Below are positions 10,933-20,009 of a DNA stretch of 64,000 nucleotides, one piece after another. The stretch lies in assembly GCA_944393045.1 (NCBI GenBank), contig CALXYT010000002.1, positions 1 to 64,000 of the forward strand. The letters are read 5' to 3'. Each line of letters begins with the position of its first letter. Position 1 is the stretch's first letter. Position numbers and translations under genes: made by a program. This stretch comes from an uncultured Succinivibrionaceae bacterium (lineage in GTDB: Bacteria > Pseudomonadota > Gammaproteobacteria > Enterobacterales > Succinivibrionaceae). The notes under the pieces were generated by a model. That model saw only the letters and a program-made list of their open reading frames with translations, did no database searches and was not told the origin of the DNA.

Positions 10933-11655
10933 ATGAGCATAAAAGATTTTTCTGATTTAAAAGATGCCTTAAAAGAAAAAAAGCAGACTACGCAAGCTCA
11001 AGATTCTCCCCCTCATGAGGTTAAGGAGGATAAACCTTCAGAGGAATTTACTAAAGGATTAGCCAAAAATGAAATCCCTCAGGAGGAAGAAGAAATTTCG
11101 TTCTTAGATGTTATGGCAGGTGTTAAGCCTATAAAGCAAGATAAGATCCCTAAGAAAAAAGAGAAAATAGATCCTAATGTTACCGCCCAAAATAAAGCTC
11201 GTATAGAAGAAGAAAAAGTAACCCCTCTTTCAGTGTTCTTATCAACAGAATATATGAAATTTGTGGAACCTAACCAAACAGTTGGCTATAAAACCGCAGG
11301 GGTCCAATTTGGCGTTTTTAGAAAACTCAAAGCTGGGGAATATTTACCACAAGATATGACCGATTTGCATGGCTCAACAGTTGAAAAAGCATATTACAAG
11401 GTTAGACGCCTCATTAATCGTGCGCTAGAAAATAATTTACGCTGCGTTATTATTATTCATGGCAAAGGGGAATTTTCAAAACCAAGAGCTTTATTAAAAA
11501 GCTATGTTGTGCATTGGCTTAAACTTATGCCAGAGGTTATTGCTTTTCATACAGCAATGCCTTATCACGGCGATAAAGGAGCTACCTACGTACTCTTAAA
11601 GAAAGGGGAAAACTCACGTGACGAAACCCGTGAAATAATGGCAAAACGCAGGTAA
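10933..11655 (+). CDS. smrA: Smr-domain DNA endonuclease SmrA
   Basis: This is a 240-residue protein with a C-terminal Smr (small MutS-related) nuclease domain. MTDLHG carries the conserved DLHG-like motif and IIIHGKG the second motif. The end (HTAMPYHGDKGATYVLL) matches E. coli SmrA/YdaL rather than SmrB. The short FLDVMAGVKPIKQDK element is the N-terminal SmrA signature. Residues 15-100 are highly charged and probably disordered, longer than in E. coli (187 residues). An upstream ATG at 10921 exists, but GGAAGAG at 10923-10929 is placed correctly for ATG 10933. It converges with the next gene, with four bases between the stops. Confidence 0.9.
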   Translation: MSIKDFSDLKDALKEKKQTTQAQDSPPHEVKEDKPSEEFTKGLAKNEIPQEEEEISFLDVMAGVKPIKQDKIPKKKEKIDPNVTAQNKARIEEEKVTPLSVFLSTEYMKFVEPNQTVGYKTAGVQFGVFRKLKAGEYLPQDMTDLHGSTVEKAYYKVRRLINRALENNLRCVIIIHGKGEFSKPRALLKSYVVHWLKLMPEVIAFHTAMPYHGDKGATYVLLKKGENSRDETREIMAKRR

Positions 11656-11659
11656 TTAT

Positions 11660-12178
11660 TTACGCACGAACTTCACCAATAAAATCACGAGCCTTATCGA
11701 TTGCCTCAACAATGGCAAGTGAGGTTAAATCATAAGGCCTATGAGTGATATGCTCACCTTCGGTTAAAAGCTCAGTCTTAGCACGAGTTAATGGGGAAAC
11801 ATTAGTTAAAACTTCATTTAATCTTTCGTTACTAAATAAGGCTAATGGTTCTTTATTCATGGCTAATATTAAATGTAATGCAGCCATATCATTATTAGCC
11901 ACCAGTGTTCCGATAACCTCCCCTCTTACAAAATCATCATTAGTGGTATAAATATGATCTTCTCTCTCTTGAAGATTAAACATCTGTCGTAAATTTTTAT
12001 TATTAAGATTTTCTCTTTTAGGATCTACTACGGCAGCATCATCAGTAACATCATTAGAAACTAAAGAAAGTAATAAATCAAAATAAGCTCGATTATTTTC
12101 ATGCAAAGCATTGTTGAGACTATCTCCTAATTGGAGTTCATCTACTAACAGTTTGTCACGAATGGCTAAATCAAGCAT
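11660..12178 (-). CDS. Unrecognised cytoplasmic protein under a sigma-28-like promoter
   Basis: This is a 172-residue protein with no signal peptide or membrane segment, apparently mostly helical and acidic (RDKLLVDELQLGDSLNNAL at the N-terminus). I do not recognise the family. A longer frame starts at 12211 but lacks a ribosome site; ATG 12178 has TAAGGT 8 bases upstream. The notable point is the promoter: TAAAGTTT-N11-TCCGATAA lies 45-71 bases upstream on the same strand, almost the enteric sigma-28 (FliA) consensus. The flgM gene in this window has the same type of promoter. Inference: the product belongs to the late flagellar or chemotaxis regulon. It stands far from the flagellar cluster, between smrA and tRNA-Tyr. 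Confidence 0.8.
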   Translation of the reverse strand: MLDLAIRDKLLVDELQLGDSLNNALHENNRAYFDLLLSLVSNDVTDDAAVVDPKRENLNNKNLRQMFNLQEREDHIYTTNDDFVRGEVIGTLVANNDMAALHLILAMNKEPLALFSNERLNEVLTNVSPLTRAKTELLTEGEHITHRPYDLTSLAIVEAIDKARDFIGEVRA

Positions 12179-12222
12179 GAATTTGACCTTAATTCTTAAG
12201 AATAACTTCATCTTCTGTTTAA

Positions 12223-12249
12223 TTATCGGACAATTTTACAAAAACTTTA
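12223..12249 (-). promoter_or_regulatory. Sigma-28 (FliA)-type promoter
   Basis: On the minus strand the -35 element TAAAGTTT (12249-12242) is followed after exactly 11 bases by TCCGATAA (12230-12223). The known enteric consensus is TAAAGTTT-N11-GCCGATAA, so 15 of 16 positions match. The expected start point near 12215 gives a leader of about 37 bases to ATG 12178. Confidence 0.8.
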
Positions 12250-12312
12250 ATTTTTTTACAAAAAATACTTTTCAAATTTAAAAAATGTGGTATCATGCTC
12301 CTCGTTCAGTAC

Positions 12313-12397
<85 letters not shown>

Positions 12398-12618
12398 TTG
12401 AACTTCACCTTAAAATTCTCTTTTATCTTCATCTTTAAAAATTCCATAACTTTTTAATTACTTTCTTTTTTATCTTTTATTGTTTAACCTTCGTAATTTT
12501 TAAATTTTTGATCCTCGTTTGTTTTATAGTTTTCGAAGTTTTTTTCATTAAATCTTAATTTAGAGCACAAATCTAACTATTTTCTAGTAATTCATATCAA
12601 TATTTTATCAAGTGCTTT

Positions 12619-12647
12619 TTGACTAGTATTCAGCAGCGCGTTAAGAT
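12619..12647 (+). promoter_or_regulatory. Sigma-70 promoter of the receiver-TPR gene
   Basis: TTGACT (12619-12624), a 17-base spacer and TAAGAT (12642-12647) form a good housekeeping promoter. It would start transcription near 12654, about 26 bases before the ATG at 12680. Confidence 0.6.
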
Positions 12648-12679
12648 CGCAATAACAATGTAATAAATGGATATAACTC

Positions 12680-14437
12680 ATGGAAGTTAAAGAAGAAGGC
12701 TTAACTAACAATAATTATAAAGCTTTAGTAACATCTAATCCTGATAATAATCAGGCAACACCTTTTGCTACCTTGAAAGTACTCTTAGTTGATGACCAAC
12801 ACTCCTTTATCATAATGATGCGTACCCTATTAGGTTCATTAGGTTTTTCAAAAATCGATGTAGCAACAAATTCTGACCAGGCTTTAAAACTTGCACGAAA
12901 GCATGCTTATAATATCTATCTTTTTGATTACAATCTTGGAGCTGGCTTAAATGGTAGGCAATTACTAGAAACTTTACAAAACCAAAAAAAGATACCTTAT
13001 AACTCAGTAGTACTAATCTTAACAGGTGATAATTCACGTGCTATGGTGCTTAGTGCCGTAGAGCAATCTCCTGATGATTACATCATAAAGCCTTTTTCGT
13101 TAATGCAATTTAAAGAACGTTTGCTGCGAGCTATGAATCGCCGTGTAAGTTTAGCAAATGTCTTTAAAGCCATGTATGACGATGATAACTTAGCTCTTAT
13201 TGAGGCGCTTAAAGACCAAATAGCCCACAATACTCCATTTATGATTTATTGTAGATGTCTATTAGCTAATACTTATGTAAAAGAAAAAGAAATCAATTTA
13301 GCTAAAGCTACTTTAACAGAAGGCCTAAGCTTAATTGACTCCTCTTATCTTCATATTGGTCTTGGTAAGGTATATTATGAAGAAAAGAATTACACCGAGG
13401 CAATTGAGCAATTTCAGCAGGTATTACAAAAACATCCTTTACAAATCGAAGCGCTAAAGTATCTAACTTATACCTATCTTGATGCAGGACTAAATTCTCT
13501 TGCAATGCAAACAATTAAACGTGCTGTACTTATATCTCCAATGTCTGTACCACTACTGCAGCTACAAATTGAAATGTCTTTAAAAAATAAAGACTTTATG
13601 CAAGCACGCGATGCTATTGCCCTACTTTTAGAAGTTAATAAATACTACCCTAAAGAAGTAGAAAATCTCCTTAGTAGTTTTGTGCAATGTGAATTTCAGT
13701 TTGTTCAAAATTCTGGTGATGCCTACCATATTTCTAATATGCAAAAGCATATTCGTAATATTATTTCACGCTATAAAAAACACGTAGATTCCGAAACCTT
13801 TAATTCCTTATTATTTGATATTATTTGCACAGCACGCATTCAAATGATTAAAGGTGAAAATGTTAAAGGTAAAAGAGCTCTTTATAAGGCCTATACAACT
13901 TTAGAAGAGCCAACTAAAATCTCCACCCCACTTATGGGACAAATGTATTTAGGTTTTCAGCAAGTTGGAGAATATGAGGTGGCAGATCAAATAAAAACCT
14001 CCATACTCACCAAATCTGCCAACGATGATAAAATTGAACCTACCATCTCAGAAAAAATCTTTGATCACTGCGTGCAATCATATATTAACGATCCAAACAC
14101 TAAAGAAAAGTATAATAAGTATCGTGAGCTTAATGAACATGGTATTGCCTACTATAAGCAGGGAGAACTTAATGAGGCACTAGAATGCTTTAAAGAAGCC
14201 TTAAAGAAAGTACCAACTAACACTAACGTTATGCTTAATAAAGTGCAGGTACTAATCGACATGTCCGAACAATTATCAAAAAATCGCAGTAATGATAATA
14301 AGTTTAAAATGATTAAATTATTATCAGAAGCTGAACAAGGATTATTAACTATTGAAGGTATAAGCCTTACCGAAGCGCAATTTCAAAGAACGAAAAACTT
14401 AAGAACCGACCTTAACGAATTAAAAGAACTTAAATAA
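12680..14437 (+). CDS. Response regulator receiver with TPR repeats
   Basis: This 585-residue protein joins an N-terminal CheY-like receiver (about residues 32-152) to a long helical tetratricopeptide region. The receiver has the acidic pair Asp38-Asp39 (LLVDDQ), phosphoacceptor Asp83 (LFDYNLG), Thr115 (LILTGD) and Lys137 (YIIKPF). TPR-like units include HIGLGKVYYEEKNYTEAIEQF and HGIAYYKQGELNEALECF. There is no DNA-binding or enzymatic output domain, so it probably acts by protein contact. Similar receiver-TPR proteins occur in Vibrio and Shewanella, with poorly defined roles. No sensor kinase is adjacent. It has its own sigma-70-like promoter and ends at a strong terminator. Confidence 0.9.
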   Translation: MEVKEEGLTNNNYKALVTSNPDNNQATPFATLKVLLVDDQHSFIIMMRTLLGSLGFSKIDVATNSDQALKLARKHAYNIYLFDYNLGAGLNGRQLLETLQNQKKIPYNSVVLILTGDNSRAMVLSAVEQSPDDYIIKPFSLMQFKERLLRAMNRRVSLANVFKAMYDDDNLALIEALKDQIAHNTPFMIYCRCLLANTYVKEKEINLAKATLTEGLSLIDSSYLHIGLGKVYYEEKNYTEAIEQFQQVLQKHPLQIEALKYLTYTYLDAGLNSLAMQTIKRAVLISPMSVPLLQLQIEMSLKNKDFMQARDAIALLLEVNKYYPKEVENLLSSFVQCEFQFVQNSGDAYHISNMQKHIRNIISRYKKHVDSETFNSLLFDIICTARIQMIKGENVKGKRALYKAYTTLEEPTKISTPLMGQMYLGFQQVGEYEVADQIKTSILTKSANDDKIEPTISEKIFDHCVQSYINDPNTKEKYNKYRELNEHGIAYYKQGELNEALECFKEALKKVPTNTNVMLNKVQVLIDMSEQLSKNRSNDNKFKMIKLLSEAEQGLLTIEGISLTEAQFQRTKNLRTDLNELKELK

Positions 14438-14462
14438 AGAAAGAAAACAATCAAGCAACAAA

Positions 14463-14498
14463 AACAAAAAGGAAAGAGTTTTTACGCTCTTTCCTTTT
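14463..14498. terminator. Bidirectional rho-independent terminator
   Basis: GGAAAGAG (14471-14478) and CTCTTTCC (14487-14494) form a perfect stem, with A residues before and TTTT after. It serves the receiver-TPR gene on the plus strand and, read backwards, asd on the minus strand. Confidence 0.85.
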
Positions 14499-14535
14499 GC
14501 AATATCGATTTTAATATCGATTTCGATTTTAGCTA

Positions 14536-15654
14536 TTAACCTCTAGCTACAAGAATGTTTAACATTCTACGTAATGGTTCAGCAGCACCCCATAATAACT
14601 GATCGCCTACTGAGAATGCAGATAGGTACTGGCTACCAAAGTTAGTCTTACGAATACGACCAACTGGAACGCTTAAAGTACCTGTAACCTTAGCTGGAGT
14701 TAATTCATGAATAGTAACTTCCTTATCATTTGGAATTACCTTAACCCACTGATTGTGAGCTGCTAAAATCTCATGAACATTTTCTACAGAAACATCTTTC
14801 TTAAGCTTAATTAAGAATGACTGGCTATGGCAACGTAAAGAGCTAATACGTACACAATTACCATCAACAGGAATTGTTGCAGGAGCTAAACCAAGAATCT
14901 TATTAGTTTCAGCCATTCCCTTCCATTCTTCTTTACTCTGTCCATTTGGTAACTGTACATCGATCCATGGAATTAAAGAACCTGCTAATGGTACTAAAAA
15001 TTCCTTAGTTGGGAATGCTTCACTGCGCATAGTATCACGAACAGTCTTTTCGATATCTAAAATAGCGCTTGCTGGATCCTTTAACTTATCAGCAACTGAA
15101 CCGTATAAGTGCCCCATCTGGCAAAGAAGTTCACGCATGTTCTTAGCACCTGCACCTGATGCAGCCTGATAAGTAGATGAATCAATCCATTCAACTAAAT
15201 CATTCTGGAATAAACCACCTAAACCCATAAGCATTAAACTTACAGTACAATTACCACCAACAAAAGTCTTAACACCCTTATTTAAAGCATCTTCAATTAC
15301 TTTACCGTTTACAGGGTCAAGAATGATTACAGCATCATCTTGCATTCTTAAAGTAGATGCAGCATCAATCCAGTAACCTTGCCAACCAGTATTCATTAGT
15401 TCTTGATAAATTTTCTTGGTGTAATCGCCACCTTGACAAGTAACTACTACATCCATGCTCTTTAAAGCTTCAATATTGTTGGCGTCAAGAAGCACACCTG
15501 CATCTTTACCACCAAATACAGGAGCCTTTTGACCTGCTTGAGAAGTTGTAAAAAATACTGGATCAATATTAGCGAAGTCGTTTTCTTCTTCCATACGGCC
15601 CATAAGAACCGAGCCTACCATACCACGCCAACCTACAAAACCTACTTTCTTCAT
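14536..15654 (-). CDS. asd: Aspartate-semialdehyde dehydrogenase
   Basis: This reduces aspartyl phosphate to aspartate semialdehyde with NADPH, the branch point to lysine, diaminopimelate, threonine and methionine. The 372 residues match E. coli Asd (367). The nucleotide-binding loop is [18 protein letters not shown], the catalytic Cys136 lies in GGNCTVSLM, and the histidine-containing [11 protein letters not shown] motif is present. It is monocistronic, with no clear Shine-Dalgarno before the ATG but no better start nearby. Codon choice is closer to that of highly expressed genes here than in its neighbours. Confidence 0.97.
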   Translation of the reverse strand: MKKVGFVGWRGMVGSVLMGRMEEENDFANIDPVFFTTSQAGQKAPVFGGKDAGVLLDANNIEALKSMDVVVTCQGGDYTKKIYQELMNTGWQGYWIDAASTLRMQDDAVIILDPVNGKVIEDALNKGVKTFVGGNCTVSLMLMGLGGLFQNDLVEWIDSSTYQAASGAGAKNMRELLCQMGHLYGSVADKLKDPASAILDIEKTVRDTMRSEAFPTKEFLVPLAGSLIPWIDVQLPNGQSKEEWKGMAETNKILGLAPATIPVDGNCVRISSLRCHSQSFLIKLKKDVSVENVHEILAAHNQWVKVIPNDKEVTIHELTPAKVTGTLSVPVGRIRKTNFGSQYLSAFSVGDQLLWGAAEPLRRMLNILVARG

Positions 15655-15855
15655 AGTTAAGTAACACCGTAAAAACGAAAATTTGCGATTATAAAATCGC
15701 TATTTATAGCAAATAATGGAAAAATCCATTACGTTAAGAAACCTAATAATGTATTTTTAATATTATTGTTTCGCACAATAAAAATAAAACGTGCGTAGTT
15801 TAACAAAAAAACACCATTTGAGCAACAAACAACACCCCCTTAATATCAAGGTTAA

Positions 15856-16332
15856 TTATTGGGGCTTATCAACAGCATTTGTTGTTATCTTTTTTATAGT
15901 CTCATCAGTTAAGCAATGCAACGTTTCCTCTTTGGCTAAATTGTAACCCTTTACCCTTAAATTTGCTTTTACTGAACCATTATTATTGATAACGTATCTG
16001 ATAAGCTCATTATTGCATAAACTATTACTTATTCTTTTTTCCTTAAAACTTACCTCTCGCTCTTTGGCAGAGAGCTTATCAAATAAAGTCTTATCAAATT
16101 CAATAGTAAATAATAAGTTATACTTATCGTCATAAGTTAAGCTTTTAATCGTCACTCCACTTGCTTTTTCGTATTTTGGTAAACTTTTTGCAACCGATTC
16201 AATTTCAGCTTTAATATCACCTTTAAAATCAGCAATACTCGGCACAACTATTGTGCGAAATTGCACATATAAGATAAAACCAACGGCTATACAAAAGGCA
16301 TATAAAAAAAATTTAAATACTTTACTGAGCAT
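15856..16332 (-). CDS. Small membrane-anchored protein of unknown function
   Basis: This 158-residue protein has one N-terminal membrane segment (about residues 6-24, FKFFLYAFCIAVGFILYVQF). An exported domain of about 130 residues follows, with two cysteines (SNSLCNNEL and TLHCL). The pattern LIRYVINNNGSVKANLRV resembles the core of the two lipoproteins at 38606-39121 and 39721-40209 (FIDYII..DN....IGV). This may therefore be a distant third member of that family, but the cysteine spacing differs. It lies alone between asd and ycaO. No function can be assigned. Confidence 0.7.
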   Translation of the reverse strand: MLSKVFKFFLYAFCIAVGFILYVQFRTIVVPSIADFKGDIKAEIESVAKSLPKYEKASGVTIKSLTYDDKYNLLFTIEFDKTLFDKLSAKEREVSFKEKRISNSLCNNELIRYVINNNGSVKANLRVKGYNLAKEETLHCLTDETIKKITTNAVDKPQ

Positions 16333-16499
16333 AACAACCTACAATAATCTTCAATATTCTGCCCATTTTACAATAAATATTCTTCTTGCACCTTAAAGAG
16401 TAAAAAAATACTTGATTTAACAAGTTACAACCACAACAATATATATAATTTTCATTTTCGTCTTAAGTACATAAGACAACTAAACTAGAAGGAATTTTC

Positions 16500-18935
16500 A
16501 TGACTAACATAACTGGTAAGGATAAAACCGCTGAAGAAACTATTGAATACTTCAGTAAAACTTTAGCAGAGCTAGGACTAGAACTTGAATTTACCCAAAT
16601 TCTCAATCCTGTACCTAATTTATACTCTGTTATTTTACAAGACAAAAATATTCCTTATATCCAAACTAATGGTAAAGGAACAACCTTAGAAGCTGCTAAA
16701 GCCTCAGCTTATGGCGAAATGGCAGAGCGCTATCTAAATCAATCATTTTTTGAAGATTTCTATCTAGGTAAAGATATCTCTGAAGGTGAAGTTGTACGCT
16801 ATCCTGATGAGGTATGGGTGCCTTACCATGAAAATATCGCTCAATTGTATACACTTCTGCGCCAAGCTAAAAATCTTGAATTTGATAACAAACTAAATCA
16901 AGATTCTGATGAATATGATGACGAGTATGATGACGATGATGATGAGTATAAGTACGATGATAATGACGAGTATGAGTACGATGATAATGACGAGTATGAG
17001 TACGATGATAACAACGTGAATAAGTTCGATAATGAGTGCAAAAACAAGAAAGATTGTAATTTTAGTGCCAATGATATAAAGGAATTATTTGAGACAAAAC
17101 TTTCTAAAAGTGAAATAGCTAGTTTTATGGAACATCTTCCTGACCCAAGGGAAATGACTATTCCTGACTATTTTAAAAACGCAAGTTTTAACTTACCACC
17201 TTATAACAGGCTATTTGATAAAGAAATAAAAAACATTATCGATCAATTCTTAACACTTGGTTTTCCGTTAACCGATATGGTGTCAGCTTCCCCAGAACGA
17301 GGCATGTGTTGCCTTAACATGAAATGCGAAACTAACCCTAAAAAGTCGGCATTATTTCCTATTCGCTTACTAGAAATAACCCATCTCTCTAATGGGCTAT
17401 GCGCAGGTAACACAGAATACGAAGCTAAAGTTCAAGGGATAAGTGAAATTTTTGAACGTTATATAAGACGCATTATTTACTTTGGGCAAAATAGTTTTAG
17501 TGATGCTTATTTTAAAGAAGTAAAGAACACCACTTTATCCTCAGAAATCAACAAACCATATTTTCCACAATACGATATTAAAGCTATCATTAAAGATTAC
17601 CCAACTTGTGGCAAAATCATCACCGATCTCGATGCATTAGGTTTTAGCGTAACTTGCTACGATATGTCCTTAGAAGGACTTATGCCTGTTGTTGGTTCTT
17701 TAATTAAAAAGAAAGGCACCAACCTTTATAAATTATCTATTGCATCCCATCCTGTTTGTGAAATAGCTCTTGAGCGAACTCTTACAGAGTGTTTTCAGGG
17801 GGTAGAACTTAATAACTTGGATTTTGCTGAACTTGATGTTGATAATTTAATATCACAAATTCTAAACTCAGATGATAATAAAATCCCCCCTGAAAAACAA
17901 AAATTTAATAATGATGTTTTTGAAGTAACTCAAGATAAAAGAAAGCTTATAAATTTTGAGTATGTTATTACCTCCGATACCGTACTTAATAATTTAGGAA
18001 TTGATGCTTTATCAACTTTATCAACTAGTCATGACTTATATCCTGCAAATTTTAAAAGATTAACCAGCTTTGCTAAAGAAGATTTGTTAGAAAACTCCTA
18101 TGTAACATCGCTATTTAAGAAAAAAGTTTATATACCAGGAAACTTCCTTGAAAACTACTCTGTTGGTGGCGGTATTATAGACGAAGACTTTTTCTATAAA
18201 AAACCAATATATAAATTAACCAATTGGGAACTTGACAAAAACTCTACTACTAAAGATCAATTTAACTATTTACTTAAGCTTATCAAAAATTTAAAGCTTA
18301 AGCTTTATAGCTATGATGCCTCATATAAAGATATTAAAGCTTATCGCCTAGTAATTCCTGGATTATCAGAGATCATTCCACCTGAGTTATCTGAATTACA
18401 TGATAATTTATACGATGTCTCTGTTGCAAAAGATCTAACAAAACTACCTACTTTCTCTAATGAGGATTATTTAAAGTTTTGTCATAAATTATTCGCCTCC
18501 CCTTCTAGCTTAAGTTACCCTATTAGTAGTATGCTTGGCTTATTTAGTTCTGAAAGCAATCCTTATAACAAAATGGAGGTAGGGGATTTTCTAAACCTTG
18601 CCACAACTTACCCAAATCCTAAGAAAAATTTAATAAGTTTCACTGTTAATAGCCAGTCTTTACCAATGAGTGATGCGCCCTTATCTAAATACATTAAAAC
18701 GATACTCAATATCCGTAAAACTGCTTTATTTACTAAAAAAGCTTACAAAACAGCACTCAAAGCTATTCAAGATAGCACTAACGATGAGACTTTTAAATTG
18801 TGCAGTGATTTAGCCCTTAATGGTGCTCCATATACGTTCTTCCCAGATCTTGGTGAAAACTTTGAAAATTACACCCCACAGCGTAAACTAGTCGAACTTT
18901 ATAAGATTATGCTGCAAAAGCGCATGGAAAAATAA
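16500..18935 (+). CDS. ycaO: YcaO-domain protein, enlarged by an acidic repeat insert
   Basis: YcaO proteins are ATP-dependent cyclodehydratase-fold enzymes. E. coli YcaO has been linked to beta-methylthiolation of ribosomal protein S12 together with RimO. ATP-site helices are visible: SAYGEMAERY near residue 75 and YEAKVQGISEIFERYIRR near residue 320. So is NPVPNLYSV at the N-terminus and HPVCEIALERTLTECFQG later. The C-terminal helical domain of the E. coli type is present. The protein has 811 residues against 586 in E. coli. Much of the excess is an insert between YPDEVWVPY and ERGMCC (residues about 118-262), including an Asp/Glu/Tyr-rich run at 135-178. AAGGA precedes the start. It lies upstream of focA-pflB exactly as in E. 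coli, but a terminator separates them. Confidence 0.92.
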   Translation: MTNITGKDKTAEETIEYFSKTLAELGLELEFTQILNPVPNLYSVILQDKNIPYIQTNGKGTTLEAAKASAYGEMAERYLNQSFFEDFYLGKDISEGEVVRYPDEVWVPYHENIAQLYTLLRQAKNLEFDNKLNQDSDEYDDEYDDDDDEYKYDDNDEYEYDDNDEYEYDDNNVNKFDNECKNKKDCNFSANDIKELFETKLSKSEIASFMEHLPDPREMTIPDYFKNASFNLPPYNRLFDKEIKNIIDQFLTLGFPLTDMVSASPERGMCCLNMKCETNPKKSALFPIRLLEITHLSNGLCAGNTEYEAKVQGISEIFERYIRRIIYFGQNSFSDAYFKEVKNTTLSSEINKPYFPQYDIKAIIKDYPTCGKIITDLDALGFSVTCYDMSLEGLMPVVGSLIKKKGTNLYKLSIASHPVCEIALERTLTECFQGVELNNLDFAELDVDNLISQILNSDDNKIPPEKQKFNNDVFEVTQDKRKLINFEYVITSDTVLNNLGIDALSTLSTSHDLYPANFKRLTSFAKEDLLENSYVTSLFKKKVYIPGNFLENYSVGGGIIDEDFFYKKPIYKLTNWELDKNSTTKDQFNYLLKLIKNLKLKLYSYDASYKDIKAYRLVIPGLSEIIPPELSELHDNLYDVSVAKDLTKLPTFSNEDYLKFCHKLFASPSSLSYPISSMLGLFSSESNPYNKMEVGDFLNLATTYPNPKKNLISFTVNSQSLPMSDAPLSKYIKTILNIRKTALFTKKAYKTALKAIQDSTNDETFKLCSDLALNGAPYTFFPDLGENFENYTPQRKLVELYKIMLQKRMEK
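16953..17016 (+). repeat. 24-base in-frame tandem repeat inside ycaO
   Basis: Two identical 24-base units (16953-16976 and 16977-17000) are followed by a partial third (17001-17016). Each encodes YDDNDEYE, and the flanking DNA from 16902 is a decayed version of the same Asp/Glu/Tyr pattern. Since the unit is a multiple of three, slippage would change length without breaking the frame. Confidence 0.9.
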
Positions 18936-18967
18936 TTAATTTTGTATATACTATGCAAAAATTTTAT

Positions 18968-18990
18968 AAAAGACGCTTCGGCGTCTTTTT
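18968..18990 (+). terminator. Rho-independent terminator after ycaO
   Basis: AAAAGACGC (18968-18976), a TTCG tetraloop and GCGTCTTTTT (18981-18990) form a textbook hairpin with T tract. It insulates ycaO from focA-pflB. Confidence 0.93.
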
Positions 18991-19034
18991 AGCTTAAACT
19001 AAGATGAAAAATCATCTTAATTTAAATAAGTAAA

Positions 19035-19076
19035 TTGACTTAAATCAAAACAATCAACACCTAAACTAACTAAGAT
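19035..19076 (+). promoter_or_regulatory. FNR-type anaerobic promoter of focA-pflB
   Basis: TTGAC-TTAA-ATCAA (19035-19048) differs by one base from the FNR consensus TTGAT-N4-ATCAA. A -10 box TAAGAT lies at 19071-19076. If transcription starts at 19083, the FNR site is centred at -41.5 and the -10 at -12 to -7, the standard class II activation geometry. This suggests oxygen-controlled fermentation. Confidence 0.75.
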
Positions 19077-19093
19077 ATGGAGTGTTATAAAAA

Positions 19094-19972
19094 ATGTTAG
19101 AGCAAAGAGACACCAGTCCTTGTTGCCTAAGTGCAGCCGAACTGGCTAAAGCAAGTGAAGGAATAACCGAACATAAAGCAACTAAACCCGCGTGGCAAAG
19201 TTTTTTAATGGCCATAAATGCAGGTGCGTTTATTGCTCTTGCTTTTATGTTTTATACCACAGCACTTGCCGATGGTCATGGTAAGCTTGTTGGAGGCTTA
19301 TGCTTCTCACTTGGGTTAATATTATGTATATTACTTAGTGGTGAGCTTTTTACCTCTTCTACCCTAACAATTGTAGCGAAAGCTGCAAAACTTGTTACAT
19401 GGAAACAAGTTTTACGCAACTGGGTTATCGTATATTTTGGTAACTTAGTTGGTGCGCTAATAATCGTAGGATTAGTGATGCTATGTCGTCAGTATGACGC
19501 ATTTGACGGCAAATGGGGCGAAGTTATACTCAACACTGCACAGCATAAATTACACCACATAAGAGAAAGTGAGAATTATTTTCGTGGCTTCACAGAAGCC
19601 TTGGTAATGGGTGTGTTTTGTAATATAATGGTATGTGCAGCGGTATGGTTGAGCTTCGCAGGTAAAACTCTAACTGATAAGATGTTAGCAACCATTCTTC
19701 CTGTAGGAATGTTCGTAGCCTCTGGCTTTGAACATAGTATTGCCAACATGTTTATGGTTCCAGCAGGAATTCTTATCCAGAATTTTGCTGAACCAGATTT
19801 CTGGCAAAATATTGGATTACAAAACACCCAATATGCCGACTTGACAGTACAAAACTTTATTGTCAATAATCTGATTCCAGTTACTATTGGCAATATCATT
19901 GGCGGCGGTCTAATGATAGGCTTTTATAACTGGTATATAAATTGTCGCACTGGCGGCCATACAAAGGCCTAG
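19094..19972 (+). CDS. focA: Formate channel (FNT family)
   Basis: This 292-residue inner-membrane pentameric channel moves formate, the product of the next gene, across the membrane. Six membrane segments are visible. FNT-family signatures are [81 protein letters not shown] and [14 protein letters not shown]. The length is close to E. coli FocA (285). It lies 37 bases upstream of pflB in a shared transcript and is preceded by an FNR-type promoter. Confidence 0.97.
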   Translation: MLEQRDTSPCCLSAAELAKASEGITEHKATKPAWQSFLMAINAGAFIALAFMFYTTALADGHGKLVGGLCFSLGLILCILLSGELFTSSTLTIVAKAAKLVTWKQVLRNWVIVYFGNLVGALIIVGLVMLCRQYDAFDGKWGEVILNTAQHKLHHIRESENYFRGFTEALVMGVFCNIMVCAAVWLSFAGKTLTDKMLATILPVGMFVASGFEHSIANMFMVPAGILIQNFAEPDFWQNIGLQNTQYADLTVQNFIVNNLIPVTIGNIIGGGLMIGFYNWYINCRTGGHTKA

Positions 19973-20009
19973 AGTGCATTTAGTACCTAAGACCAAAAGA
20001 GGTAAAAAA

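Noticed and set aside
16902-17033. Frameshift or sequencing error in ycaO at the low-complexity stretch
   Set aside because: The frame stays open through the repeat with both flanking YcaO blocks in the same frame, and the unit is a multiple of three.
19974-20009. Longer PflB starting at 19974
   Set aside because: The extra 12 residues include the Shine-Dalgarno of ATG 20010 and are absent from PflB proteins.
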